DNA of 64,000 nucleotides from CAYVBE01 sp964572825 (GCA_964572825.1 CAZNGS010000006.1:38036-102035), one strand, 5' to 3'. Shown: positions 24,480 to 33,411, numbered from the stretch's first letter. The notes: a model not told the origin generated them from the letters alone. A program made the numbers and translations.

Positions 24480-25502
24480 ATGGATGCGCCCCTGAAACTG
24501 GTCGTGGTCCTGCCGGCCCACAACGAGGAGAGGACCGTCGGCCAGGTGGTCGAGGGAGTCCCGCGCAACCCGGCGGGCATCGCCGAGACCGAGGTGATCG
24601 TGGTGAACGACGGCTCGACCGACCGAACGGAACAGATGGCGCGGGAACGGGGCGCGGGAGTGATCAACCTGCCGCGCCGACGAGGGGTGGGCGCCGCCGT
24701 GCAGGCGGGGCTGGCGGAAGGCGTGAAACGCGGCGCGGACATCATCGTAAACATCGACGCCGACGGACAGTTCGACCCGGGCGACATACCCCTGCTGATC
24801 GAACCGATCTTGGCCGGGCGGGCGGGTTTCGTCACCGCCAGCCGGTTCGCCCGTGCGGACTACGTTCCCGAGATGCCCTGGATCAAAAGGTGGGGCAACC
24901 GGCGCATGTCGCGGCTGGTGAACTTCGCCACGGGCACCACGGACCTGACCGACGTTTCCTGTGGCTTCCGGGCCTTCAGCGCCGACGCCGCCCTCAAGCT
25001 GCACCTGACGGGCAGTTTCACCCACGTACAGGAGACGATTATTGACCTGGCCAGCAAGGGGGTGCGGATGGCCGAAGTGCCGGTGCGGGTGCGCGGCGTG
25101 CGGGAGCACGGGCGCAGCCGCGTGGCCAACAACCTGCTGGTCTACGCCATCCGCACCGGCGGCCGCATTGTGTTGACCATGTGCCGCACCCGCCCCATCC
25201 TGTTCTTCGGCTCCATATCCGCCCTGCTCCTGTCGCTGGGCGTGCTGCAGGGGGTCTTCCTGCTGGTGCACTGGTTGCTGACCGGTCGTACCTCGCCCTT
25301 CCGGGCCCTGCTGGTCGGTTCGTCGCTGTTCATCATTCTGGGGTTTGCCATCGGACTGCTGGCCCTGCTGGCGGACATGGTGCGACACCAGATAGATACA
25401 TCCGAGCACCTGCTCTACTTCGAGCGGGTGAAGCGACACAGGCGGGCTCAGGAAGAGAACGGCGCGGGGAGTTCGGGATCGGCCAGCGAGGGTGGAGCGT
25501 AA
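24480..25502 (+). CDS. Family 2 glycosyltransferase with two C-terminal membrane helices (DPM1/GtrB type)
   Basis: Residues 1-225 are a GT-A domain: VVVLPAHNEERT, VVNDGSTD, NIDADGQFDPGDI and the SRF...GN blocks typical of polyprenyl-phosphate sugar transferases. Two membrane helices follow (about 235-260 and 275-300), as in GtrB or DPMS proteins, then a basic/acidic tail. The start is set at 24480; ATG 24450 is also possible, and neither has a clear Shine-Dalgarno site. It would load a sugar onto a lipid carrier at the cytoplasmic face, which fits the GT-C-like protein at 28520. The 3' end overlaps the convergent amidotransferase gene by 55 bases. Confidence 0.87.
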   Translation: MDAPLKLVVVLPAHNEERTVGQVVEGVPRNPAGIAETEVIVVNDGSTDRTEQMARERGAGVINLPRRRGVGAAVQAGLAEGVKRGADIIVNIDADGQFDPGDIPLLIEPILAGRAGFVTASRFARADYVPEMPWIKRWGNRRMSRLVNFATGTTDLTDVSCGFRAFSADAALKLHLTGSFTHVQETIIDLASKGVRMAEVPVRVRGVREHGRSRVANNLLVYAIRTGGRIVLTMCRTRPILFFGSISALLLSLGVLQGVFLLVHWLLTGRTSPFRALLVGSSLFIILGFAIGLLALLADMVRHQIDTSEHLLYFERVKRHRRAQEENGAGSSGSASEGGA

Positions 25503-27337
25503 CGCCGAAACCACGTGCCGAATGTCAGCAGACACAGCAGCAGCCAGCGGTGGTCCCGCTTTCGCGCCAGGTGTTCCGCGTACAGCTCCTGCATCCCTCC
25601 GCGGTCGAACAATACGCCCGGGAAGCAGCTCTCGTCGGCCAGGGTGCGCTCCAGCCGGCCCCGCAATGCCCCTGCCCGGAGCAGTTCACCCCGGTCGGGC
25701 CAGCTCTCGCGGGTGTAGTGGGCGGGGAATCGGCCACACGCCCTGCGCAGGCGGAACGCGACCTCCGCGCCCATCTGGGCCAGCCAGGCCACCCGCTCCG
25801 GGGCGTCGGGTCGGAGGCCGGACCGGGCCAGCGGCACGGTGGCCAGAGCGGGGGCCAGCCGGCGCAGCGCCAGCGTCACCAATCGGCCCGTCGCCCGGTA
25901 ACGAGCCGGCGTTCTGAGGCTGAGCTCCAGCACCTCGTTGTCCAGGCACAGGGCGCGCGCCCTCACATCCGGCCGCAGGCAGGACAGGTTAGCGAAGCTG
26001 GAGGTGCGCCCGTAACTGCCCCGTCCGGCCGCGTGCTCCAGGGCGGCTTCCGGGCAGTGCGTTCCGGCGTCGGTGATGCGGCGTCGCAGGGCCTGCCGGA
26101 TAATCTCGCAGTAAAGCGAGCCCCATGGCTCCCGGAAAAGGCGCCACGGAGCGGACGAGTACGTGCTCTTGACATCCAGCCGCATCAGTGTTTCCACCGG
26201 GTCCGAGACGGCGGGGCCGGCCGATCCGGGGGCGGGCACCTTGATGCCGTGCACGTCCAGCCGCCTGTGCCAGTAGTGGCCCTTGAGCAGCACGTCCATC
26301 GGTTCCTCGACGAACGCGGCGCTGAAGTTCCCTCGGATTCCGTCCAGATGTCCCAGAAAGTGGCAGTGATCGAACCTCTGCATACCTCCCGTAAGCTCCA
26401 CGGCCCGGTCCAGGAGCCGGGCGTAATGGCCGGCCCGGCGGCGCAGGAACACGTGCGGCCAGCCCATGCGGCGGGCCACGCGCCGGGCGACGCGCACCTC
26501 GGGGCCGGCCCAGTCCCCGACGGTGAAGGCCGTCATGGGCCGCCGCAGAGCCGCTGCGGTCAGTCGGGAGTCGAGCCCGCCGCTGAGGAAAACTGCGCCG
26601 CGGTCGAAGTCCGCGCTCTGGCGCGCAGCGGCGCGGCGCAGCGCTTCCGCCAGGGCCGCCGCGTACTCCTCCAGGCTCCCCGGCTCCTCTGTGTAGCGCA
26701 TGCGCCAGTAGCGTCGGGCCACCGGCTCACCGCCATTCCACGTGAGCATACCGCCTGCCGGAACCGCTCGCACCTGGCGGATGAAGGTCCGGGCGAGCTG
26801 CACGTCCTGGAGGGTCAGGAACTCCATGACCGCGCCCACATCCAGCTCACAATGACCTTCCTCGCAGGCGGCCAGCAGAACGTTGGAGCGCGTGCTGAAC
26901 GCCAGTCCCCGGTGTAACCGACGGTAGAATAAGGGGTGGGAGACCTGACGGTCGGTGGCCAGCAGCAGTTTGTCCCCCGGTTCCCGGATGGCCAGGGCGA
27001 AGGACCCGTTCAATTCCCGCAGAGCCCGCCATCCCCCCAGGCGGTACTGCTGCAGAGCGAAGTGGAGATCGTCGACGGGTTGCAGCTCGTGGTCGTGCGA
27101 CGCCGCACGCCGGTCGAAAAGTTCGCCCGCCATGGCGGCCACGCTTCCGTCGGGGTCGGCGGCCACCCCGGGATGGGCGGCGTCGCCGTGAAGGTGAAAC
27201 TGCAGCAGGCCGGTCCCGTCCCGGCGCCAGCGCTCGCACCGGAGGTGGTTCCAGGGCCGCATGGAGCGCTCCATACGGTCGAGCACGCGTTCAGCCGTTT
27301 CGGGGTCCGCCCCGCAGATGCCCATCAGGTCGCTCAC
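25448..27337 (-). CDS. Asparagine-synthetase-like protein without an N-terminal catalytic Cys (629 residues)
   Basis: The GTG start at 27337 overlaps the TGA of the DUF354 gene (GTGA) and has GGGAGG upstream. The N-terminal half follows the class II amidotransferase fold (LNGSFALAIRE, LLATDRQVSHPLFY, FSTRSNVLL). The synthetase half has the pyrophosphatase loop SGGLDS (252-257). In active enzymes the Cys directly follows the initiator Met; here the beginning is VSDLMGICG, so the only nearby Cys is residue 8 (or 4 from the internal Met). It probably lacks glutaminase activity and may use another amine or make an intramolecular amide. Such homologues also occur in exosortase-linked polysaccharide loci. 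Confidence 0.82.
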   Translation of the reverse strand: MSDLMGICGADPETAERVLDRMERSMRPWNHLRCERWRRDGTGLLQFHLHGDAAHPGVAADPDGSVAAMAGELFDRRAASHDHELQPVDDLHFALQQYRLGGWRALRELNGSFALAIREPGDKLLLATDRQVSHPLFYRRLHRGLAFSTRSNVLLAACEEGHCELDVGAVMEFLTLQDVQLARTFIRQVRAVPAGGMLTWNGGEPVARRYWRMRYTEEPGSLEEYAAALAEALRRAAARQSADFDRGAVFLSGGLDSRLTAAALRRPMTAFTVGDWAGPEVRVARRVARRMGWPHVFLRRRAGHYARLLDRAVELTGGMQRFDHCHFLGHLDGIRGNFSAAFVEEPMDVLLKGHYWHRRLDVHGIKVPAPGSAGPAVSDPVETLMRLDVKSTYSSAPWRLFREPWGSLYCEIIRQALRRRITDAGTHCPEAALEHAAGRGSYGRTSSFANLSCLRPDVRARALCLDNEVLELSLRTPARYRATGRLVTLALRRLAPALATVPLARSGLRPDAPERVAWLAQMGAEVAFRLRRACGRFPAHYTRESWPDRGELLRAGALRGRLERTLADESCFPGVLFDRGGMQELYAEHLARKRDHRWLLLCLLTFGTWFRRYAPPSLADPELPAPFSS

Positions 27338-28380
27338 GATCCGGCCTCCCCGCCCCGGGCATAGCGCCGAACCACCTGGACCGCGAAGTCGAGCGGGTCC
27401 TCGCACTCGCGCAGCAGCCGCTGCCGGGCGGCCCGCGCGCGCACCGTCAGCGCGGGATCGTCCAGCCACCGGGATGCCTGTTCGGCCGCATCGTGCAGCG
27501 TCGTCACCGTCCTGAGCAGTCCGTACTCCTCCTCCAGCACGTCCAGGTAGCCGCGCCGGGATTGGGGGCTGGCGAAGATGCTCGGCGTTCCCAGGCAGGC
27601 GGCCTCGGCCGCCGTGCAGCTTCCCTCCCCGATGCAGAGCACAGCGTGGGCCAGCAGGTGCAGCATGTCCCGCGAGGGCAGGGGATTGGCGTAGGCGCGC
27701 AGGCGCCGGGGCAACGGTCTTTCCGAGCTGATGACCGGACGCGCCCGGCGCCGCAGGCCCTCGACAAGCTCCACGATCTGTCGCACGCCCGGCCCCCGAA
27801 CGCCGCGGTCATGCAGCGCCCTCCAGGACTTGAAGCGGAAGACAATGAAGGGCTCCCCCGGGTCGAGCCCGGCCCGCCGAAGCCTGTCCGGATCGGGCCG
27901 GAAGCGGCGGGGGTGAGTGTACATGAGGTGGGGAGTGGCGTGAAACCGCAACTGCTTTCCCGGGAAGCTGTATCCGTACCCCAGCCCCGTGCACACCACG
28001 GTGGCGAGCGCCGCGGACAGGTCCCGCTGGAGCCACGCGAACTCCGTGTCGTCGAACACCACGCTGGGCACCCTCAGGGCCCGCCCCACCAGTCCGGTCG
28101 TTATGCCCGTCCTGGCCACCAGGACGTCCGCCCTGAACCGCCGCGCCAGCCGGAGCATCCGCAGGGTCCGGGCTGCCAGCTCCGCCCCCATGCCCCCGAA
28201 ACCCCGGCCCATCCGGCTTATGCATTGATGCGCAAAACCCGTCTGCCGCAGCAGTGCAATAGTCTCGTCCTTTTCCCGCGCGGTGACCAGTATCGCCGCC
28301 CCATCCGCCTGGAGGGCCCGGATGACGGGCTCGAAAAACCGGGCCTGGGCAGGGTGCTTCAGATCGAACAGGGCGCGCAT
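27334..28380 (-). CDS. DUF354 family protein (GT-B-like fold)
   Basis: 348 residues with GGAGG before the ATG. Features of DUF354 are visible: N-terminal FDLKHPAQARFFEPVI, a GRGFGG loop, VFDDTEFAW, and a C-terminal block GEGSCTAAEAACLGTPSI that resembles the donor-site signature of UDP-GlcNAc 2-epimerase/glycosyltransferase folds. Members occur in archaeal and bacterial surface-glycan loci and are presumed sugar-modifying; no reaction is established here. It is the first gene of a two-gene operon with the asparagine-synthetase homologue, driven by the promoter at 28414-28443. Confidence 0.8.
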   Translation of the reverse strand: MRALFDLKHPAQARFFEPVIRALQADGAAILVTAREKDETIALLRQTGFAHQCISRMGRGFGGMGAELAARTLRMLRLARRFRADVLVARTGITTGLVGRALRVPSVVFDDTEFAWLQRDLSAALATVVCTGLGYGYSFPGKQLRFHATPHLMYTHPRRFRPDPDRLRRAGLDPGEPFIVFRFKSWRALHDRGVRGPGVRQIVELVEGLRRRARPVISSERPLPRRLRAYANPLPSRDMLHLLAHAVLCIGEGSCTAAEAACLGTPSIFASPQSRRGYLDVLEEEYGLLRTVTTLHDAAEQASRWLDDPALTVRARAARQRLLRECEDPLDFAVQVVRRYARGGEAGS

Positions 28381-28413
28381 GCGGTCCTCCGTCGGGAGTG
28401 AGCGACTGAAGGC

Positions 28414-28443
28414 ATTCTACGGGGTCCGCTCGCGGGCTTTCAA
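28414..28443 (-). promoter_or_regulatory. Predicted promoter of the DUF354 operon
   Basis: Minus strand TTGAAA (28438-28443), 18 bases, TAGAAT (28414-28419), about 34 bases before the ATG. Confidence 0.6.
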
Positions 28444-28450
28444 GGCACTG

Positions 28451-28479
28451 TTTCCCCCGGCGCAACCCGAAGGTATAAT
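28451..28479 (+). promoter_or_regulatory. Probable promoter of the membrane glycosyltransferase-like gene
   Basis: A perfect TATAAT (28474-28479) has only a poor -35 (TTTCCC, 28451-28456) at 17 bases. It lies about 40 bases before ATG 28520 and divergent from the DUF354 promoter. Confidence 0.45.
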
Positions 28480-28519
28480 GGCGCGGTCTCCGCGCAAATG
28501 GGGGGAACCAATTTCAGCG

Positions 28520-30097
28520 ATGCTCGAAGGGCACAAGCTCCGCCCCGACCAACCGCTTTACGATATCCTTAAATGGATGTCGACGGACCGCATCTTCGCG
28601 TGGCTTCCGCTGGCCGTCGTGTGCATCTACGCTGCTACGCTGAACGGCTACTGGCGCTATCAGCCGGACAGCGCACTTTACCTGGCCCTGGGAAGGTCAC
28701 TGGCCCGTTCCGGTTCCTTCACCTGGAACTTTCACCCCCACGTCTATGTCTGGCCGGGTTTCCCGGCCTTGCTCTCAGTGGTCTATGCCGCGGTGGGGGA
28801 GAACTTCCTGGTGCTGAACGTCCTAATGGCCCTCCTGGGCGTGGGATGCGTGCTGGCCGGCCGCTCTCTCTACGCCTGCCTGTGCGAGTCGAATGTCCGG
28901 GCGGGCATCTGCATTATGATCCTCGGCTTCTCCGGTACTCTGCTATACTACTCTCGCTATATTCTCAGCGATGTTCCATTCACGCTGCTGGTGATGCTGG
29001 GGCTGTACTGCGGGCTCCGACTGACTGAGTGCGAAAACGGCAAGAGCTGGCGGTGGACGGCGGCCGCCGCCGTTATCGCCTGCGCCGCCGTGTTCGTTCG
29101 CCCGCACGGCCCCGCACTGCTGATTGCACTGGTTGTGGGCGTATGGCTGCGTCGGGGTGCTTTTCGCCGGTGGCGGAGCGGCGTGGCCGAGACGGCCGCG
29201 TTGTGCCTGCCCGCGCTGCTGGCGGCCGGAGGGTGGCTCTACCGCTGCGCCCTGGTCAAGGTGCCGCGGGCACCGACGTATCACGGCGTCTTCCTGCCCC
29301 GGCTGCATCCGTCGAGTTTCCTGGTGCGCCTGTTGAGAAAGGCCCCGGAGTTGCTGGACGGGGTGGGGAACGTGCTCGCGGGGGTGGACGTGGACGAGCT
29401 GGGGGGACTCTGCATGAGCCTGGTGATCATCCTGGGGGTGGCGCGGTCCGTCCGCCGCAGGCAGTTCATCCCTGTCTCTTTTGGGGTCATCTATCTGGGC
29501 GCTGTGTTGCTGGGCAATCCCGGCCGCCGCTACCTGCTCCCTGTGCTGCCGCTGCTGGTGTTCTGGCTGGTGGAGGGCGTGTTCACCATCGGCCACTGGC
29601 TGCTGAACCGGCACGAGCGCCTCAGTCCCACCCTGATCCGGGTGATCGGGCTCTTTGCCCTGGGGTTCCTCTTGTCCTGGAATCTGGGGCGCATCATCGA
29701 CGTCGTCTGGGAGACGCGGCGGCCGGACTTCTACCAGTCCTATGAAAAGGGACTGGTGGCCGATCACATGGCTCTGAGCGAATGGCTGTGTGCACGCCCT
29801 GCGGCTCGGCGAAGAGTGCTTGTCCGCGATCATCGGCTCCTGCACTACCTGGCCGAAGTGGAGGCGTGGCAGGAGCCCGTCCGGCTGCATCGGGTGCCCC
29901 CCGGGCAGGCGCTCAGAATAGTCCGGGCGGCCTTCGATTACGTGGTTCTGACTGAGGGCCAGGAGACACGAGAGCCGGTCGCGATCGAACTGGTGCGGAC
30001 CCATCCGGAAGCATTCGAGGAAGTGGCGCAGTTCGGCGAGCTGACTGTCTACCGCGTCCGCCCCGCGAGCGGCGAATCGCCAACCACTGACCCGTAG
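28520..30097 (+). CDS. Polytopic membrane protein, likely GT-C glycosyltransferase (PMT/ArnT type)
   Basis: Start placed at ATG 28520, downstream of the TATAAT; 525 residues. Around ten hydrophobic helices fill residues 30-370, and the first extracytoplasmic loop has YQPDSALYLALGRSLARSG, the acidic-loop pattern of GT-C enzymes that use lipid-linked sugars. A soluble C-terminal domain (about 400-525) ends the protein. It would transfer a sugar from a polyprenyl carrier outside the membrane, in line with the DPM1-type GT2 at 24480. The family is assigned by topology and loop, not by alignment. Confidence 0.7.
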   Translation: MLEGHKLRPDQPLYDILKWMSTDRIFAWLPLAVVCIYAATLNGYWRYQPDSALYLALGRSLARSGSFTWNFHPHVYVWPGFPALLSVVYAAVGENFLVLNVLMALLGVGCVLAGRSLYACLCESNVRAGICIMILGFSGTLLYYSRYILSDVPFTLLVMLGLYCGLRLTECENGKSWRWTAAAAVIACAAVFVRPHGPALLIALVVGVWLRRGAFRRWRSGVAETAALCLPALLAAGGWLYRCALVKVPRAPTYHGVFLPRLHPSSFLVRLLRKAPELLDGVGNVLAGVDVDELGGLCMSLVIILGVARSVRRRQFIPVSFGVIYLGAVLLGNPGRRYLLPVLPLLVFWLVEGVFTIGHWLLNRHERLSPTLIRVIGLFALGFLLSWNLGRIIDVVWETRRPDFYQSYEKGLVADHMALSEWLCARPAARRRVLVRDHRLLHYLAEVEAWQEPVRLHRVPPGQALRIVRAAFDYVVLTEGQETREPVAIELVRTHPEAFEEVAQFGELTVYRVRPASGESPTTDP

Positions 30098-30181
30098 CTC
30101 TCGGCGAACCGACGGGCTTCCCGAGCTTCCTCTCCGGCCGCTGCGGGAAGACGAACGTGCGGCAGAGCATCGGGTGGCGTC

Positions 30182-31003
30182 TCAGAACTCCTCGTCCCTG
30201 TCCGCCCCGGCTTGCCCGTCCTTTGGACGTCCCTCCTCCGGGCTTTCTTCCTTGCGAATGCCGAGGCGCTTCAAGAGCTGAAGGGCCCATTCTCCAAGGT
30301 CTTCACTCTCGCCGATGCCTTCGAATTCCGACCCTTCGCCGGCCGGCCCAGGCCCCCTCGCCGGTCCCAGCAGGCTGCGGTCGCGCCTGTGCCGACTCTG
30401 AACCAGGCCCTCGACGTTTTCCATACGCCTGACGCCGAGCTGGAGTTCGGACCTGATCTGCCGGAGGATGCCGGAGATGGAGTTGTCAAAAAGACCGAGC
30501 ACGCCGTCCAGTTCGGCGTTGAAGGTGCTGGCCAGTGTGCCCCGGAAACGGGCAAGTCTTTCCAGCAGGTTCGACGTACGGTCTTCCACGTCGCGGAGGC
30601 GGGATCGAAAGCGTTCGATCTCCTCGGCCGCGCCGGCAACGCGCGGTTCCAGTTGCCCGATGGAATCGGACAGGGAGGCACTTTGTTCTTCCAGGCCCTG
30701 CTGGAGCACATCCCCCCGTCGGTTGATCCTGATGGTGGCTCGATTCTGCATCTCGCTGAAGCGGGCCTCCAGCCGCCTTTTCATGCGTTGTTCGAGCTCG
30801 TCCATCCGGCGGCTCAGGCGTTTGAGCTGTTCGGGAGCTTCTCGGGCAATCTGGAAGGCTTTCGCTCCCTGCCCCCGTTCTTGGAGGAGGGATACTTGCA
30901 GGACGGCAAGCAAGATCAGTGCGAGGACTGTGCCCCAGAATAGGACCAGCGCGCCCACCTCGCCGCCGGCGTGAATCTGCACCAGCCAATCCCAGATGCC
31001 CAT
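30182..31003 (-). CDS. Membrane-anchored coiled-coil protein, unknown function
   Basis: I chose ATG 31003 (AAGGA upstream); the longer frame lacks a site. One membrane helix (about 15-40) follows a short N-terminus, then a long alpha-helical coiled coil (about 45-225; LKRLSRRMDELEQRMKRRL and many heptad-like E/R/L repeats), then a Gly/Glu-rich tail ending DEEF. The arrangement resembles RmuC-like or polar-scaffold proteins, but no nuclease motif is visible. It is convergent with the preceding membrane glycosyltransferase-like gene. Topology is clear; function is not. Confidence 0.65.
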   Translation of the reverse strand: MGIWDWLVQIHAGGEVGALVLFWGTVLALILLAVLQVSLLQERGQGAKAFQIAREAPEQLKRLSRRMDELEQRMKRRLEARFSEMQNRATIRINRRGDVLQQGLEEQSASLSDSIGQLEPRVAGAAEEIERFRSRLRDVEDRTSNLLERLARFRGTLASTFNAELDGVLGLFDNSISGILRQIRSELQLGVRRMENVEGLVQSRHRRDRSLLGPARGPGPAGEGSEFEGIGESEDLGEWALQLLKRLGIRKEESPEEGRPKDGQAGADRDEEF

Positions 31004-31238
31004 AATCGTCCTTCGCCAGGTCCGGTCGTCTCGGATAAGTCCGCCCAACGCAATGGTAACCGAAAGCTTCCCCCTCCGCAAAACCACTCCTCGGGTACAG
31101 ACTGAGCGGATGCTCAATCCCGATTCTTGCGGCGAGGGCGGGTATCTACAGTGCAACAACCTGGCTGGACAAAGCCGCTCATTCTTCGGGAAAAGAACCT
31201 TCGGAACTCACCGAAATCCGGTGTGGCCGCCGCTCTGT

Positions 31239-31266
31239 TTGAAGCCCTCGCCGCACGGGGTACAAT
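31239..31266 (+). promoter_or_regulatory. Predicted promoter of the GH10 xylanase gene
   Basis: TTGAAG (31239-31244), 16 bases, TACAAT (31261-31266), about 65 bases before the ATG at 31331. Confidence 0.55.
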
Positions 31267-31330
31267 AGGCCCACCGCGGTAAAACTCGGGCGGCAGGTGC
31301 GAGGCATACTTCGTCAGGAAGGCCGAAAAG

Positions 31331-32539
31331 ATGTCGATGATCCATTGGATGATTGTCGCGGCGGCGGTTGAGATGGTGCTGGTTTCTGTCCCTGCGCTGG
31401 GGCAGATGGAGGCGGGTGAGTGGCGCGAGCGGGCCGATGCGGCGATTCGCGAGCACCGCATGGGCCTGCTCATCGTGCGGGCCGAGCCGGGGACGGTCGT
31501 GCGCGTTCGGCAGCGACGGCATGCCTTCGAGTTCGGCACGGCCTTGTCCAGCCGCTTCTTCAACGGTTCGATGGACGATGAGCCGGAGGCCCTGGAGAAT
31601 GCCCTCCAGGTCATCCGCGAGAATTTCAACGCGGCCGTCCCCGAGAACGCCATGAAGTGGGGCCAGGTCGAACGGGAGCGCGGCCGGGAGCGGTGGGAGA
31701 CCTTCGACCGCATGCTCGCCTTCTGCGAGGAGAACGACATCAAGGTGCGCGGACATTGCCTGCTGTGGGCCTTCGGCCGCTTCCTGCCGGAGTGGGTCAG
31801 GGAGCTGGAGGATGAAGCTCTGCGGGAGGCGATCGAGGCGCGCATCCGAAGCGTGCTCGAACGTTACCGCGGGCGCGTGGAGGAATACGATCTGAACAAC
31901 GAGATGATCCTGGGCCACTTCTTCAAGGACCGGCTGGGCGAGGGGATACGTCCGCACATGTTCAAGTTCGCCCACCGGGTCGCGCCGGAGACTGCGATGT
32001 ACCTGAACGACTTCCGAATCCTGCGCGGCGGTGGCCTCGAGCAATATGTCGAACAGATTCAGTTCCTGCTCGAGGCCGGGGCGCCGTTGGGCGGCATCGG
32101 CATCCAGGCCCATCCCCGGCGCGGCATTCCTTCGGCCGACCAAATCCAGCACGCCCTGGACGAACTGGCGAAGTTCGACCTGCCGATCAAGATCACCGAG
32201 TTCATAGTCGGGGAGGAAGGCGACGCCCCCGCCGCCCAGCTCGAACGGCTCTACCGGGTGGCCTTCGCGCATCCGGCCGTGGACGGCATTTACATGTGGG
32301 GTTTCTGGGAGGGGGCACACTGGCGGCCGCAGGCAGCCCTCTGGCGGCGCGACTTCACGCTGGGGCCGGCGGGCGAGACGTTCCGGCGGCTGGTGTTCGA
32401 GGAGTGGTGGACCGACACAACCGTGACAGCCGACGAGGACGGCCGCGTGGAGATACGGGCATTCTACGGCACACACGCCGTCACGGTCGGAGGAGAGACA
32501 AAGGAGGTCGAACTCCTGCCCGACCCGGGCGCGCGGTGA
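31331..32539 (+). CDS. Secreted GH10 endo-beta-1,4-xylanase-like enzyme
   Basis: AGGAAGG precedes the ATG. A signal peptide (residues 1-25) leads to a single (beta/alpha)8 domain. GH10 landmarks are clear: FEFGTALSSRFF, NFNAAVPENAMKW, VRGHCLLWAF, the acid/base Glu191 in DLNNEM and the nucleophile Glu290 in KITEF. The last 50 residues form a small beta domain. At 402 residues it is near the usual GH10 length. It should cut the xylan backbone outside the cytoplasm. The GH115 glucuronidase at 59.8 kb would act on side chains of the same polymer, though it is far away. The motifs EMI and TEF differ from the commonest ones, so the exact substrate may vary. Confidence 0.88.
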   Translation: MSMIHWMIVAAAVEMVLVSVPALGQMEAGEWRERADAAIREHRMGLLIVRAEPGTVVRVRQRRHAFEFGTALSSRFFNGSMDDEPEALENALQVIRENFNAAVPENAMKWGQVERERGRERWETFDRMLAFCEENDIKVRGHCLLWAFGRFLPEWVRELEDEALREAIEARIRSVLERYRGRVEEYDLNNEMILGHFFKDRLGEGIRPHMFKFAHRVAPETAMYLNDFRILRGGGLEQYVEQIQFLLEAGAPLGGIGIQAHPRRGIPSADQIQHALDELAKFDLPIKITEFIVGEEGDAPAAQLERLYRVAFAHPAVDGIYMWGFWEGAHWRPQAALWRRDFTLGPAGETFRRLVFEEWWTDTTVTADEDGRVEIRAFYGTHAVTVGGETKEVELLPDPGAR

Positions 32540-32601
32540 CGCCGAAGATCGACCGCATCACACAGCGGGACGTAAGGATGAGGTGCAGCCGAGGGGCTCC
32601 T

Positions 32602-33411
32602 CTACAGCTCCGTTGAGGGCGTAATCACACCCACGGTGCGCTCCTCGATCAGCTCGACCGGCGCCGGCAGCGAGCCGCTCTCGAGGATGGCCACCATCTC
32701 AGCCACCTCCTGCCGGGTGAAATGGCCCTGGATGATGCCCCGGCCCGCGATGCGGGTCTGGATACGGGGAGCGCTCTTGAGTACCCCGTCCAGGATGATG
32801 GCCAGCACCCGCCCAACGTTGTTCCCTGTGATCTCGGCGAGGGCCCGCGAGCCGCGGGCGTCGAACTCGACGCCGATGGCCGGCCGACCGATATCGTCGA
32901 TGGTCGGCCTGACATCCGCCAGGTGTCGGCCCGTGATCGCCGGCTCGCCCCTCTCGACAAGGTAAAACGGCCTGTCGGGGTCGTCCTCGACGTGCATCCC
33001 GAGGTATCCCTCCGGGACTTTGCCCTCTTCCGCCCGTCGGTAGAGCTTCTGGAACTCTTCCCGGTCGCTGGCGTGCGGCACACCCAACCTGAACGCAAGC
33101 TTGCCCATCCGTTCGAGCCGCCGCTTCACCGTTATGAGGGTCTCCCGCGGAAGCGGAGGCAACTGCACCACGACCCGGTCGGCGCCGCGGAGCACCACCC
33201 GGTGCCGGTACCGATCCAGCCTGTGGCGCATGACGGCGGCCGCCTGCTCCTGTACGGCGGCTGGATCACGGTCCGGACCGGTCTGCAGCTCATAGACGAG
33301 TTCGGTGCCGCCGGTGAAGTCGGAACCACAACCGCCGACGGCCACGAGCACAAAGGCGCTCAATGTGACCGCCGCCAGCAATGCGGGAGGCCAGGAGTTT
33401 TCACGGTTCAT
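32602..33411 (-). CDS. Lipoprotein with a SecD P1-like periplasmic domain, no SecD membrane domain
   Basis: ATG 33411 has GGAGGAG 8 bases upstream. A signal peptide with lipobox VAVGGC gives lipidated Cys28. Residues 35-260 match the large periplasmic head of SecD: GTELVYEL, AVMRHRLDRY, VVQLPP, a GVEFDARGSRALAEIT block, SAPRIQTRI, the IQGHF segment and SGSLPAPVELIEERTVG. SecD proteins continue with GPSLG and five membrane helices; here the protein ends ten residues later. The length and lipobox suggest a purpose-built stand-alone head domain, not a recent break. Function may concern export or substrate release; this is inference. Confidence 0.78.
   Translation of the reverse strand: MNRENSWPPALLAAVTLSAFVLVAVGGCGSDFTGGTELVYELQTGPDRDPAAVQEQAAAVMRHRLDRYRHRVVLRGADRVVVQLPPLPRETLITVKRRLERMGKLAFRLGVPHASDREEFQKLYRRAEEGKVPEGYLGMHVEDDPDRPFYLVERGEPAITGRHLADVRPTIDDIGRPAIGVEFDARGSRALAEITGNNVGRVLAIILDGVLKSAPRIQTRIAGRGIIQGHFTRQEVAEMVAILESGSLPAPVELIEERTVGVITPSTEL

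Noticed and set aside
31300..32540. GH10 and GH115 genes as one xylan-utilisation locus
   Set aside because: They are about 27 kb apart with unrelated genes between and separate promoters; only a functional link is suggested.
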